From the NCBI GenBank assembly GCA_000433035.1, contig FR890809.1, positions 3,768-67,767 of the forward strand: a DNA stretch of 64,000 nt. Direction: 5' to 3'. The position numbers and the translations under genes were made by a program. Positions 54,366 through 62,754 of the stretch are shown piece after piece. The stretch's first letter is position 1. Each line of letters starts with the position of its first letter. This stretch comes from Staphylococcus sp. CAG:324 (GTDB lineage: Bacteria > Bacillota_I > Bacilli_A > ML615J-28 > CAG-313). The notes under the pieces were generated by a model. The model had not been told where the DNA came from and searched no databases. It saw only the letters and a program-made list of their open reading frames with translations.

Positions 54366-54379
54366 CGAAAGCGTTTTAA
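54366..54379. promoter_or_regulatory. Cre-like palindrome upstream of the guaB promoter
   Basis: CGAAAGCGTTTTAA resembles the CcpA/LacI-type consensus TGAAARCGYTTTCA. It lies 13 bp upstream of the -35, a position more suited to activation than to blocking. Evidence is the pattern only. Confidence 0.35.
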
Positions 54380-54440
54380 ATTTTTTAAAAACCATTTTCA
54401 TAAATTTTATTTATATTTAAATACTTTTCTTATAAATCAA

Positions 54441-54472
54441 TTAAAAAGTATTGCTTCAAGCAATACTTTTAT
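54441..54472 (-). terminator. Terminator downstream of the sigma/anti-sigma genes
   Basis: Perfect hairpin AAAAGTATTGCTT / AAGCAATACTTTT with T residues on the minus strand, 165 nt after the stop of the anti-sigma-like gene. The intervening 54473-54635 holds no gene; one frame reads KRLDSNCKIYSKPSDWYKK before a stop but lacks a start codon and may be a decayed 3' end. Confidence 0.75.
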
Positions 54473-54635
54473 ACACTATCGATAACATATTTTCTACTAT
54501 CAAATTATCTTCATATATTATTTTTTATACCAATCACTAGGTTTTGAATAAATTTTACAATTACTATCTAATCTTTTTCCTTATAATAATAAACGATATT
54601 TTTTATCCTTTTTTGATTATTAACTTTAATTTAAA

Positions 54636-55406
54636 TTATTCATACTCTTTACGATAAGGTGGATTAGGATAATCTTTTGGAGGCATATCATGCTTATCTT
54701 TTAATTCATCCAATTTATCTTTTAGTTCTCCCATTGGTTTATCTTTCCAATCCTCTTTTGTACCCGGACCACCCAAACCTAATATTTCATCAATAATTTT
54801 GTTTTTCATTGGCGACATACCATGTTCTTTTCCACCCATTATATCATCTTTTGTGAGTTTATCCTTATTAATATTTATTGGATGATCCCTATTTTCCATA
54901 AATATTTCAGTCCTTTCATATATTTTATCTAACTCCGATGATATATCTTTATTTTTACTATATCCACTAATAAATAACTCATTATTTTCATTAAAATAAT
55001 CCTTATTTTCTAATGTATATAAAATATTATAAATTGCTTTTTCTATTTTCATATTAATAATTTGGGTATCTGAAAATACTTCTTCAGCATCATCACTAAG
55101 ATATCTAATACTTGCAACATAATTATATTTGTTAATATTGAGTTCAATAGATGGATTAATATCAAAATAAATTTGAGTATACGTTTGATTATATTGATTT
55201 ATATTGACAACAGAAATCATAATTAAAAGCAATACAACACATATACAAAAAGCAAAAGCAATTTTTTTGAAAGCAGTATTTCTTAATTGAAACTTGTTTT
55301 CTGTAATTTTTATTTTATAAACATCTTGTAAAATGTTTTCTTTCAATTTTGAACTAGGAGTTAACTTAACTTTTAAAAGCAGATCTTCAATATCTTTATT
55401 TTCCAT
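54636..55406 (-). CDS. Membrane anti-sigma factor with RsgI-like extracellular domain
   Basis: 256 residues: a cytoplasmic N-terminus (about 1-45), one membrane helix (about 48-68), then an extracellular region starting IYFDINPSIELNINKYNYVASI (about 79-100). That phrase is the core of RsgI-type anti-sigma periplasmic domains (xVDVNPSIELxxN). The C-terminal 70 residues are charged and rich in Lys, Asp and Pro. Its ATG overlaps the sigma factor's stop (TAATG), so the two are made in fixed ratio. It probably holds the sigma factor at the membrane until a surface signal is sensed. Confidence 0.75.
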   Translation of the reverse strand: MENKDIEDLLLKVKLTPSSKLKENILQDVYKIKITENKFQLRNTAFKKIAFAFCICVVLLLIMISVVNINQYNQTYTQIYFDINPSIELNINKYNYVASIRYLSDDAEEVFSDTQIINMKIEKAIYNILYTLENKDYFNENNELFISGYSKNKDISSELDKIYERTEIFMENRDHPININKDKLTKDDIMGGKEHGMSPMKNKIIDEILGLGGPGTKEDWKDKPMGELKDKLDELKDKHDMPPKDYPNPPYRKEYE

Positions 55407-55957
55407 TACTTATTTCTCCTTTCTAGTTCTTTTCTTAATTTTTTTAAACCATTATTATATTGCCATCTAATAGTTGATTCATTTTTATTTAAACTTTTTG
55501 CTATTTCTACAAGGCTAAGCCCTTCAATCGTATGTAATATAATTAATCTAAATTCATTATCTTTTAAAATTTCTTTTGCAAGTTTTAATATTTCTTGATT
55601 ATCTTCAATTAAAGAATGGGAAGTATCAACAAAATATAAACTATTTTCTTCATCTAAAACATCTATTAAAATTATTTTTTGCTTTTTTTTCAAAATATTG
55701 ATAGAAGTATTTTTAGCTATAGTATATAACCAATTAAATCCCTTCTTCCCTTTGAATTTTTTAATCTGTTGTAAAGCCTTCATATAAGTATCATGTAAAG
55801 CATCTTCACTATCTTCAACATTTTTTGTATATGAATAACATAATGCCAGTAATGGTTTAGATGTTAACTCATACAATATTTCAAAATTATCTATATTGCC
55901 ATTCTTCATTTCAATTAATACTTTATCTATCATACTCATAGTATTTTTGTCAGACAC
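55406..55957 (-). CDS. ECF-type RNA polymerase sigma factor
   Basis: 183 residues. Region 2 is at about 25-90 (LALCYSYTKNVEDSEDALHDTYMKAL, WLYTIAKNTSINILKK) and region 4 at about 125-180 (LIILHTIEGLSLVEIAKSLN, STIRWQYNNGLKKLRKEL). The start is a GTG at 55955-55957 with GTGAGGTG about 5 nt upstream. It is followed with a 1-nt overlap by its membrane anti-sigma partner. The neighbouring surface-protein triad upstream (56-59.6 kb) is a possible target. Confidence 0.88.
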   Translation of the reverse strand: MSDKNTMSMIDKVLIEMKNGNIDNFEILYELTSKPLLALCYSYTKNVEDSEDALHDTYMKALQQIKKFKGKKGFNWLYTIAKNTSINILKKKQKIILIDVLDEENSLYFVDTSHSLIEDNQEILKLAKEILKDNEFRLIILHTIEGLSLVEIAKSLNKNESTIRWQYNNGLKKLRKELERRNK

Positions 55958-55993
55958 GACAACACCTCACTTTACATACAAAATAGATAATTG

Positions 55994-56022
55994 ATTATAT
56001 CATATTTTGCCAAAAATAACAA
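55994..56022 (-). promoter_or_regulatory. Promoter of the sigma/anti-sigma pair
   Basis: -35 TTGTTA (56017-56022), 17-bp spacer, -10 TATAAT (55994-55999), minus strand. It looks like a housekeeping promoter rather than an ECF autoregulated one, which would usually have an AAC-type -35. Confidence 0.55.
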
Positions 56023-56071
56023 ATATAGCAAACTGTTATCGTGATTATCATTTTATGAGTTTTTCATATTT

Positions 56072-58117
56072 TTAATTTAAACTAATATTTGCAGATGTTG
56101 ACCCCAAATATATTACGATTGCAGATAAATTACAAGGTATTTTTACTGACAAAATTGCACTATTTGATACACTTACAGTTAAAGTTTTGCCAGAACTAAG
56201 TGACATAGATATTTTCTTTGCAACACTTGAAAAATTAGAACAATGTGTTGCTTCACTTGTCATACCACCATTAGGCATAATTGCAAGTACCGACCCACTT
56301 GTGTAGGTGTATCCTGCTTCTGTATCAATGGCAGAATTGCCTCCACTTGTGGATATAACTACAGTTTTACCACCTTTGAAAACTATTCCACTATATGCAG
56401 TTCTACTATTAGAATCTAATCCATCCCCTCCTGCTAAAATATAAAGATTTCCACCATCTATAACTATTCCTTGACCACTTGTGGCAGTAGAATTTATACC
56501 ATCATCAGAAGATACTATTGAAATATCCCCATTATTAATAATTACTTGTAAACCTTCAAGTCCTTCGTAACTTTTTGTTATATCAATTATACCATCAGAA
56601 ATAGTTAAAACTCCATCTGCATGTATTCCATCATCATTTGAATAAATAGAAATTTTTCCACCATTTATATTAATATTTCCCAATGCATTTACGCCATTTT
56701 CTAATGTTACACCATTATTTGCATGAATTGCATCATCATATGTTTTTATATAAATCGTACCATTATAAATATTTACTTCATTTGCCGCTTTTATTCCTTT
56801 AGTAGAATGATCACCTTTATCGCTATTACCATCATTCATACCTCCGCCCATACCACCACCTATTTGGGTATTGTAATTTGTCCAATTATAGTTTAATGTA
56901 TTTCCCCTTTGTGTTATTGCAAATGTATCATAATTTGTATTGAAAGATAGATAATCGGTACAAACCAAATAATCGGTATCTTGCCCTTGTTCTTGTGTCA
57001 AACTATAAATAAAAACAACTATCTTAGCATACTTATTGTGCTTGGGCAATGCATAATAATAATATGTTTGCATTCCACTATTTACTGTTTTATAAAATTG
57101 TGCATTTTCCCAAAGATAATCTTCATCGTCATTATAATATTTAACTGAATAATTATAATTTTTTGAATTAAAACGAATATATAATAATTCTTCACTTGTA
57201 TCAATAACTTCTTCTGAATAATTTGAATATTTATCAGTATAAATATTCAACACAGTAGTTTCATCTTCTATTACAACATTATATGCAGAATCAATTCCAT
57301 CACACGCTGCATAAATATTTAAACTACATGCCGCAATACTTATAGTACCTTTTTGATTTCCTTTACTAGAAATATCACTATTACTCGTCTTAATCCCATC
57401 ACCTTGAGTGGCAATTAATGTAATGTTTCCTCCCACTATACTAACACTATCATTTCCTTTAAGTGCATTATCTGTGCATAAAACTGACAAATCCAAATTT
57501 TTAATATTTAAATCATCTTTAGTATGAATTCCTTTGTTATTTTTTGATACAACTACCAATTTTCCTTTTCCTTGAATATCCAAATCAACAATTGAATAAA
57601 TTGCAGCAGAGATTACTGTTTCATCAGTTTCATCAATGATTTCCCGATCATCATATAGATAGTTTTCATAATTCTTTTTCGCAACTAAAGTAATTTTATC
57701 TCCACTTAAAATAGTAATTGGATTTGTTGACTCTGATACAACTGATAATCCTTGTAATTCTAATTCTAATTTATACTCATCACCAACATCAATAATAATA
57801 TTACCTTTTAATTGTCCTGATATTGAATAAATACTATCCTCAGAAAGATTTGTAAATGTTACTACACTTCCATCAATACTATAACAATCTGTACTACCTG
57901 ATACACAATTAATCGTAAGTTCTTGTTTGTCATCTTCAAAATATCCATCATAAAGATCATCATTCGATCCACCAAATGCCGTATCATCATCACCCAAATC
58001 TGTAACATTTCCATTGCCATCAAAATCAACTGGAGGTTGGTTTTTCTTACCGCATGAAGAAATAAATACCATCATACAAATTAAAATTATAAATAATAAA
58101 ATTTTTCTTTTCATCAT
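56072..58117 (-). CDS. Cthe_2159-type carbohydrate-binding surface lipoprotein
   Basis: A 681-residue lipoprotein; lipobox SSC near residue 22, followed by an Asp/Gly-rich linker. Two blocks of right-handed beta-helix repeats follow: about 75-275 (IHTKDDLNIKNLDLSVLCTD, DGIKTSNSD, CDGIDSAYNVVIED) and about 435-640 (DDAIHANNGVTLEN, DDGIHADGVLTISD, GGDGLDSNSR). They are separated by a beta domain (about 280-420). The repeated DGI/DGL turns match the Cthe_2159 family, whose founding member binds polygalacturonate. It stands next to DUF4956 and VTC-domain genes, a recurrent trio in Firmicutes. Confidence 0.82.
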   Translation of the reverse strand: MMKRKILLFIILICMMVFISSCGKKNQPPVDFDGNGNVTDLGDDDTAFGGSNDDLYDGYFEDDKQELTINCVSGSTDCYSIDGSVVTFTNLSEDSIYSISGQLKGNIIIDVGDEYKLELELQGLSVVSESTNPITILSGDKITLVAKKNYENYLYDDREIIDETDETVISAAIYSIVDLDIQGKGKLVVVSKNNKGIHTKDDLNIKNLDLSVLCTDNALKGNDSVSIVGGNITLIATQGDGIKTSNSDISSKGNQKGTISIAACSLNIYAACDGIDSAYNVVIEDETTVLNIYTDKYSNYSEEVIDTSEELLYIRFNSKNYNYSVKYYNDDEDYLWENAQFYKTVNSGMQTYYYYALPKHNKYAKIVVFIYSLTQEQGQDTDYLVCTDYLSFNTNYDTFAITQRGNTLNYNWTNYNTQIGGGMGGGMNDGNSDKGDHSTKGIKAANEVNIYNGTIYIKTYDDAIHANNGVTLENGVNALGNININGGKISIYSNDDGIHADGVLTISDGIIDITKSYEGLEGLQVIINNGDISIVSSDDGINSTATSGQGIVIDGGNLYILAGGDGLDSNSRTAYSGIVFKGGKTVVISTSGGNSAIDTEAGYTYTSGSVLAIMPNGGMTSEATHCSNFSSVAKKISMSLSSGKTLTVSVSNSAILSVKIPCNLSAIVIYLGSTSANISLN

Positions 58118-58165
58118 TTTTTCTCCTTTTTATATACATCCTTTTAAATTAAATTTAAAAATTAA

Positions 58166-58858
58166 TTATAAATCATAATTTTTATTTTCTTGCCTCATCA
58201 AAGCAATTTCAAGATTACCATTTCTTAATCTCAATTCATCAATCATCGCCTTTTCAGATTTTTCATCTTTTATCGTCACATTATATGTAAGTTTAAATAA
58301 ACTACCTAAATTTGTAGTCTTTATATGAATCAATTCATACATTTTAGTATATTTAGTCAAAATTGAATCAAATACCTCTGTATAATTTAAATCCTCTGGT
58401 ATAGTTATCTTTAAGGTTTTCTCCTTACAATATCCTTTGGTTTTTAGTCCAATAAAGTTCAAACAGAACATAAACAATCCCAATATGATTGTAAATAAAA
58501 CCGCAAATCCAATATATCCCATTCCCATTATTAAACCAACAGCCATTGCCAAAAATATTGATGCAATTTCTTTTGCTGTTCCCGGTGTAGAACGAAATCT
58601 AATCAAAGAAAAAGCCCCTGCTACTGCCACACCTGCTCCAATATTTCCGTTTACCATCATTATAACAACACAAACAAGTGCTGGTAACATTGATAAAGTC
58701 ATTGTAAAACTTTTAGTAGTTGAATTCTTACATGCATAAATCAATGCCAAAACTAATCCTAATACAATTGATATCCCTACTAACAATAGAAAGGTTCCCA
58801 CTCCTATTACTTGTTGTTGTTCACCATCAAATATTCCTTTAAATAATTTTTCAAGCAT
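58166..58858 (-). CDS. DUF4956 membrane protein
   Basis: 230 residues: four membrane helices (about 18-40, 52-75, 95-115, 118-140) with the family signature GAFSLIRFRSTPGTAKEIAS (about 80-99), and a soluble C-terminal domain (about 145-225). DUF4956 proteins are nearly always encoded with a VTC-domain protein and often with a CotH or Cthe_2159 surface protein; function is not established. It overlaps the VTC gene by 8 nt. Confidence 0.87.
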   Translation of the reverse strand: MLEKLFKGIFDGEQQQVIGVGTFLLLVGISIVLGLVLALIYACKNSTTKSFTMTLSMLPALVCVVIMMVNGNIGAGVAVAGAFSLIRFRSTPGTAKEIASIFLAMAVGLIMGMGYIGFAVLFTIILGLFMFCLNFIGLKTKGYCKEKTLKITIPEDLNYTEVFDSILTKYTKMYELIHIKTTNLGSLFKLTYNVTIKDEKSEKAMIDELRLRNGNLEIALMRQENKNYDL

Positions 58859-59567
58859 AAATATTCTCCTTTTGTATTTCTTTTTCTTTTATTTTTTTAT
58901 ATACATTACCATATTTTGAAAATGATTGTTTGTAAATTTTGTTTTTACTTAAACAGTTGGCAAGCCATATTGGAATTGCTTCATCTGTTTTAATTTCCAT
59001 TAAATACATATTTGTAGGCAATATCTCTTCTCCATATACTCCTTTAGAAAGTTCTAAATCATAGTCACGCCAAATGATTTGATTATCAAATGTTACTCTA
59101 AACCTTGTATTTTCTATTCCATAATAAGCTATTCGTTCATAAGACAAATACACTTTAGGTTTTAAATTTTTATATAATTCAAAACAATAATTAATTTCTT
59201 TTGAAATTTGGGTTTCACTTTTTGTTTTATGATATTTTAAAAACGCTTGTGCTTCAATAAATTTCATATTTATTCTTCTTTTATATACTACACCCTCAAA
59301 CTTTTTCTTTAATTCAATAAAGACATTATCATTTTCTTTGGGAACACCATAACTTCTCAATCTTATTTTTTCTTTATATATAGGTTTATCTAACGATCTT
59401 CTAATTAACAAAAAGGTGTCCGTATCATAATAAATATTACAAATCAAACTTTTTCCAAATTTATCAATTCTCATATAATCACGTAATACTGTACTTATAA
59501 TTTTGTACTGTTCTATATTAATCAAATACTTTAACTCATATCTTTTAAAAATTTTTTGGTATGCCAT
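58851..59567 (-). CDS. VTC-domain protein (polyphosphate polymerase-like)
   Basis: 238 residues with the VTC catalytic-tunnel pattern: FKRYELKYLI (7-16), CNIYYDTDTFLLIRRSL (about 43-59), KEKIRLRSYG (basic triad, about 64-73), FIELKKKFEGVVYKRR (about 82-97) and YLMEIKTDEAIPIW (about 203-216). In yeast this domain makes polyphosphate from ATP; bacterial solitary forms such as this one are mostly untested. The ATG has AGGAGA. Confidence 0.85.
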   Translation of the reverse strand: MAYQKIFKRYELKYLINIEQYKIISTVLRDYMRIDKFGKSLICNIYYDTDTFLLIRRSLDKPIYKEKIRLRSYGVPKENDNVFIELKKKFEGVVYKRRINMKFIEAQAFLKYHKTKSETQISKEINYCFELYKNLKPKVYLSYERIAYYGIENTRFRVTFDNQIIWRDYDLELSKGVYGEEILPTNMYLMEIKTDEAIPIWLANCLSKNKIYKQSFSKYGNVYKKIKEKEIQKENIYA

Positions 59568-60015
59568 AATTTTATCTCCTATAATATATACAATTGAAAA
59601 TTGATTTCGTTGGATAAATTTTTCAAATTATTTCAATTAAATTACTCATAGGGAATCATTTATTACCTTCTAATTTTTGAATATAAAAAACATCAATATC
59701 TTTTCGACTTGTAACAAACTAAGATATTTAATTTTTCTTTTTTACAAAACCTTCTTCCCTAATTATTACTAAATATTGGCATAAATGTTTTATGTTACAT
59801 GCCTTATTCTATTTACAAAAATGATATATTTTTACCTATTTTTGATAAAATCAACTACTCTATAAATTTCAAAAATATCTCATAAATGCCTATATCCATC
59901 ACCTACTATTTCTTTTCTTACTAACACACTTCATCCAATATGTTCCTTCACTAATAATACTAAATTTCATCCATAGGTAAGAGAGATATAACTTAAATTC
60001 TTTTGTTTTTTATAA
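59568..60015. other. AT-rich non-coding stretch
   Basis: No gene was found on either strand. An 18-codon minus-strand run (VTSRKDIDVFYIQKLEGNK, then stop) near 59655-59715 might be the tail of a lost gene, but it has no start. A consensus promoter for the VTC operon was looked for just upstream of 59567 and not found; only a TATATATTAT tract is present. Confidence 0.5.
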
Positions 60016-60048
60016 CAAAAAGACTTGCTTCTTTTACGAAACAAGTCT
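60016..60048 (-). terminator. Terminator after the broken recombinase region
   Basis: Minus-strand hairpin AGACTTG / CAAGTCT with an inner TTTC/GAAG pairing, followed by TTTTTG. Confidence 0.6.
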
Positions 60049-60094
60049 ATACTTAATATTTAATTATTTTGAAAGAAAGATAAGATGATTTTGT

Positions 60095-60172
60095 TTAATA
60101 TTTTTTTAATATTTCAAATTGACTAATTCTTTCATATTTTTGCAAATCAGGATATAATTTATAATCTTCTGA
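60095..60172 (-). pseudogene. C-terminal remnant of an unidentified gene
   Basis: An open stretch reading KDKSEDYKLYPDLQKYERIS to LKKY and TAA at 60095-60097. It has no start and abuts the truncated recombinase in a different frame, as expected if a deletion joined two genes. No family is recognised. Confidence 0.35.
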
Positions 60173-60175
60173 TTT

Positions 60176-60401
60176 ATCTTTTTATTTTCTATATCTTGTA
60201 GTAATCTTTGAAATCATAGTCTATTAAAATTAAGCCCACTATAACCATCATCAACATAGAATTCCACTACTCTAAAATCATGAAGTCTTGCATATTCTTC
60301 TAAAATAATCTTTTGTGTTTGAATTGAGCCTGATTCTCCGATATTACCATCATCAAATGATAATCTACAATATAGTGCAGTTTTATATAATTATTATTCA
60401 A
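60176..60401 (-). pseudogene. Truncated serine recombinase (TnpX/resolvase-type N-terminus)
   Basis: On the minus strand the frame reads TALYCRLSFDDGNIGESGSI, QTQKIILEEYARLHDFRVVE, FYVDDGYSGLNFNRL, then an in-frame TGA, then FQRLLQDIENKKI. This is the catalytic N-terminal domain of a large serine recombinase, including YCRLS at the start and DDGYSGxNFNRxxFQRLL. A TTG start (60399-60401) with AAGG upstream is out of frame with the body by one base in an A run. Everything beyond about residue 75 is deleted. Three independent lesions show that it is dead. Confidence 0.8.
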
Positions 60402-60403
60402 AT

Positions 60404-60544
60404 TTATACCTTGTATAAATATATCCTCTCTTTCTCATAAACTTTTTCTGCATCATAATGACACCACATTATTAAAAATGCATCAACAGTTTTGTATAAA
60501 ATTAAATCGTTAGCTTGGTATCCAAGTAATGAAACACTAGTAAT
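60404..60544 (-). pseudogene. C-terminal remnant of a gene upstream of the dead recombinase
   Basis: An open 46-codon frame (SVSLLGYQANDLILYKTVDA, FLIMWCHYDAEKVYEKERIY, then stop at 60404-60406) without start codon. It ends 3 nt before the recombinase start, as a preceding gene in the same element would. No family is recognised. Confidence 0.35.
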
Positions 60545-60546
60545 TT

Positions 60547-60563
60547 ACTCTGTGAGGCAGAGT
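60547..60563. repeat. Short perfect inverted repeat
   Basis: ACTCTG-TGAGG-CAGAGT, within a patch that is richer in G and C than its surroundings. It has no T run, so it is not a terminator. It may be a relic of a recombination site or of a structured RNA. Confidence 0.4.
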
Positions 60564-60711
60564 GAAGCACGCCTTATCCTGTTTACGAAAATATATAAAA
60601 ATATATTATATTCTTAAGTATCTAATCATATAAAAATACTCCCTTCACTTATACCGTAGTTTTAGAGGTATGTTTGTCGGGGGTATATTTTAAATTAGTA
60701 ATAAAATATAA

Positions 60712-60750
60712 AAGAGCAACTACTCAAGTCATATGAGTAATTGCTCTAAA
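60712..60750 (-). terminator. Terminator of the small membrane-protein genes
   Basis: Minus-strand hairpin GAGCAATTACTCA / TGAGTAGTTGCTC followed by TTTTATATTTT, 12 nt after the stop of the gene at 60762. Confidence 0.85.
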
Positions 60751-60761
60751 ATAGCGTATAG

Positions 60762-61229
60762 TTATTTTGTTATTTTATCTGAAATTTCTGCTATTTTACT
60801 ATTTTTCAAATAGTCAAACGTATAAGTGTCCCCCACTATTAATTTATCATTTATATTTAAAATAATTTCTTCATTAGTATCCATAATTTTGATTACTGGT
60901 TTATCATTAATTTGAACCCCAGATTCCGGTTCCCTATTTTGTTTAAATCTTAAAACTACTGCAGTAACTGTTTCGTATTTTTTCAACTTATAACATCTGT
61001 AATCTTTTAATAAAACTACTAAATTTTTTATTGATAATACTAGTAACAACAAAAAGCTTAATATTGCAAGTATCTCTAAAATGACACCTCCTATCTTACT
61101 AAATGAATTATCAGCAAAATAATAAGTATTAAAAATTATTACTATCAAACAAACTAATGAACATAAAATCATAAAAATATTTGCAAAGCAATAATAAATA
61201 TATAGATTACTAATGGATGTTTTTTTCAT
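60762..61229 (-). CDS. Small membrane protein, DUF3592-like
   Basis: 155 residues with two membrane helices (about 10-35 and 48-72) and a C-terminal beta domain (YETVTAVVLRFKQNREPESG and following, about 84-150). The pattern resembles DUF3592-type proteins. Ribosome site GGAGG. It lies 38 nt after another small membrane protein behind an Rhs tip, a place where immunity genes are common; no direct evidence for immunity. Confidence 0.55.
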   Translation of the reverse strand: MKKTSISNLYIYYCFANIFMILCSLVCLIVIIFNTYYFADNSFSKIGGVILEILAILSFLLLLVLSIKNLVVLLKDYRCYKLKKYETVTAVVLRFKQNREPESGVQINDKPVIKIMDTNEEIILNINDKLIVGDTYTFDYLKNSKIAEISDKITK

Positions 61230-61267
61230 TATTGTTCCTCCAAAAAAACTACGAAAATATACTTTTT

Positions 61268-61945
61268 TTATTTATGATTAAAATCAAATAAATCACATAA
61301 AGCAAGTTTATCTTTTTTTAGGTAATCGTGAATTATTGAAAGTCTATGTTTAAATTTAATTTTCAATACTGATTTATTATTTTTAATTAATTCATATTCC
61401 TTTTTTTTGCCATTACAAAATATTATTTCTAAACTTAGATTTGAAATTTTACTTATATGTAATGATTTTTTCATTTTATTATAATTTTTATTTGATGAAT
61501 TAATTTGAATCAATGAAATAAAATATTGATATAAGCAATATCCTTTATTGTGCCATCCAGATAAGTCAAAAATCAATTTTTTATTATTTATTATTGTCCT
61601 AAAAATGCCTTTACTTGTTTCATGAACAATGATTGAATTTTCATTATAAAGCTCATTTGCAGAAATAATGAACTTTTCCAATTCATTGTTTGGCACACCA
61701 TATAAAGAATACTTATAAAATAAATTTGGATATTTGTTAAAATGTAGTTGCAGAATCACCGATAAATTTTTATCAGAAATAAAAATAACTAGTCCTATTA
61801 ATGAAACAAAAATACATATAATAATTGCAGAATTAAATTTCATTATTCCAAAAATAATAGCAACAATAAAACCAATAATCCATAATATAAGCCCGAATAC
61901 GGTTAAGAAGAAAGATTTATAATATGATTTTTGTTTACTAGTCAT
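61268..61945 (-). CDS. Membrane protein of unknown function, candidate Rhs-tip immunity protein
   Basis: 225 residues: two membrane helices at about 12-33 and 37-56, then a soluble domain of about 165 residues with no recognised family (FDLSGWHNKGYCLYQYFISL is a distinctive stretch). GAGGAGG precedes the ATG. It begins 19 nt after the Rhs fragment's stop codon, the usual position of an immunity gene. This is inference from layout. Confidence 0.5.
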   Translation of the reverse strand: MTSKQKSYYKSFFLTVFGLILWIIGFIVAIIFGIMKFNSAIIICIFVSLIGLVIFISDKNLSVILQLHFNKYPNLFYKYSLYGVPNNELEKFIISANELYNENSIIVHETSKGIFRTIINNKKLIFDLSGWHNKGYCLYQYFISLIQINSSNKNYNKMKKSLHISKISNLSLEIIFCNGKKKEYELIKNNKSVLKIKFKHRLSIIHDYLKKDKLALCDLFDFNHK

Positions 61946-61964
61946 TATACCCTCCTCATTAAAT

Positions 61965-62684
61965 CTATAAAGTTAATAACCAATGAAGTGACCCCGCAAA
62001 ATTATCTAATCTACCATAAAGTTTATTTGTTCTATTGATTAAATCTATTGCGTGTATATTGGTTGGATCAACACCTTTATTAATAAATTTTTTAACTTGT
62101 TTATTGGCTTTTGTAGATAAACTACTTCTACCTTTATTAAAGTAAGATTTAGCGATTCTATTCTTACCAACAGTTAAAACTCCGTCTAACGTTGTTGAAA
62201 ACACACTCATAATTAATGCAGAACCAACATTTTCCCAACTCGTAAATGTATATGCACTTTCTAACATTTCACCAGCAAAAGTGCCTAATAACTGTAATCC
62301 AGTACTTCCAAAAGCGCCTAATGTTCCTGACAGCGCTCCTCCAGCAAATGCAAAACCATATTTTATCAAGTTTTCAGTACTAAATGTATTGAAGTCAGAC
62401 CATTCAAATCCATCACTAAAGTTATCTACGACATCTAATCCATATGCAGTTGCCGCTGAAATAGCTCCGCCAATTAAAGCCGCAATTAATATTGTAGATA
62501 TTGCAATGTGCCCCGTTGGGTCGTAATAATTAATTGAATCATTATAACAATAGCAATACAAATTAAGTCCATTAATATCTTCAGGATCTAAATATTCAAT
62601 TGAATCTGGACTAATCCAACGTCCCCATTCAGGGTTATAGTAGCGTGAGGATACCCAATAAAGCTGAGTCTCGACTAGAGTATC
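61965..62684 (-). pseudogene. Orphan C-terminal tip of an Rhs protein
   Basis: The frame is open from 62684 and reads ETQLYWVSSRYYNPEWGRWI, SPDSIEYLDPEDINGLNLYC, then NYYDPTGH: the conserved Rhs core end that precedes the variable toxin tip. A TAG at 62685-62687 closes it upstream, and there is no start with a ribosome site (the TTG at 62559-62561 is internal to the core). The tip (about 170 residues) has a glycine/alanine-rich hydrophobic first half and a basic end (KANKQVKKFINKGVDPTNIH); its activity is not recognised. The N-terminal part of the rhs gene is missing, apparently cut off by the neighbouring recombinase-bearing element. Confidence 0.75.
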
Positions 62685-62754
62685 CTATTGCAACTCCAAT
62701 CAGTGTATTCCTCTTTACAACAAATATTATACCACAAGTTAATATAAATTCGTA
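62685..62754. other. Candidate element boundary (attachment-site region)
   Basis: These 70 bp separate the recombinase stop from the first intact Rhs codon. They contain a TATAAT and an AAAGAGG but no gene. Large serine recombinases of integrative elements often lie at the extreme end of their element, so a recombination junction is expected about here. Just inside Rhs, a 6-bp CTAGTC splits the usual D-T-E-T codons, forming AGTC-GA-GACT, a small imperfect palindrome. Confidence 0.4.

Noticed and set aside
61965..62561. Independent 198-residue protein starting at 62561
   Set aside because: The first codon is a TTG inside the conserved Rhs core; the family sequence continues in frame up to 62684.
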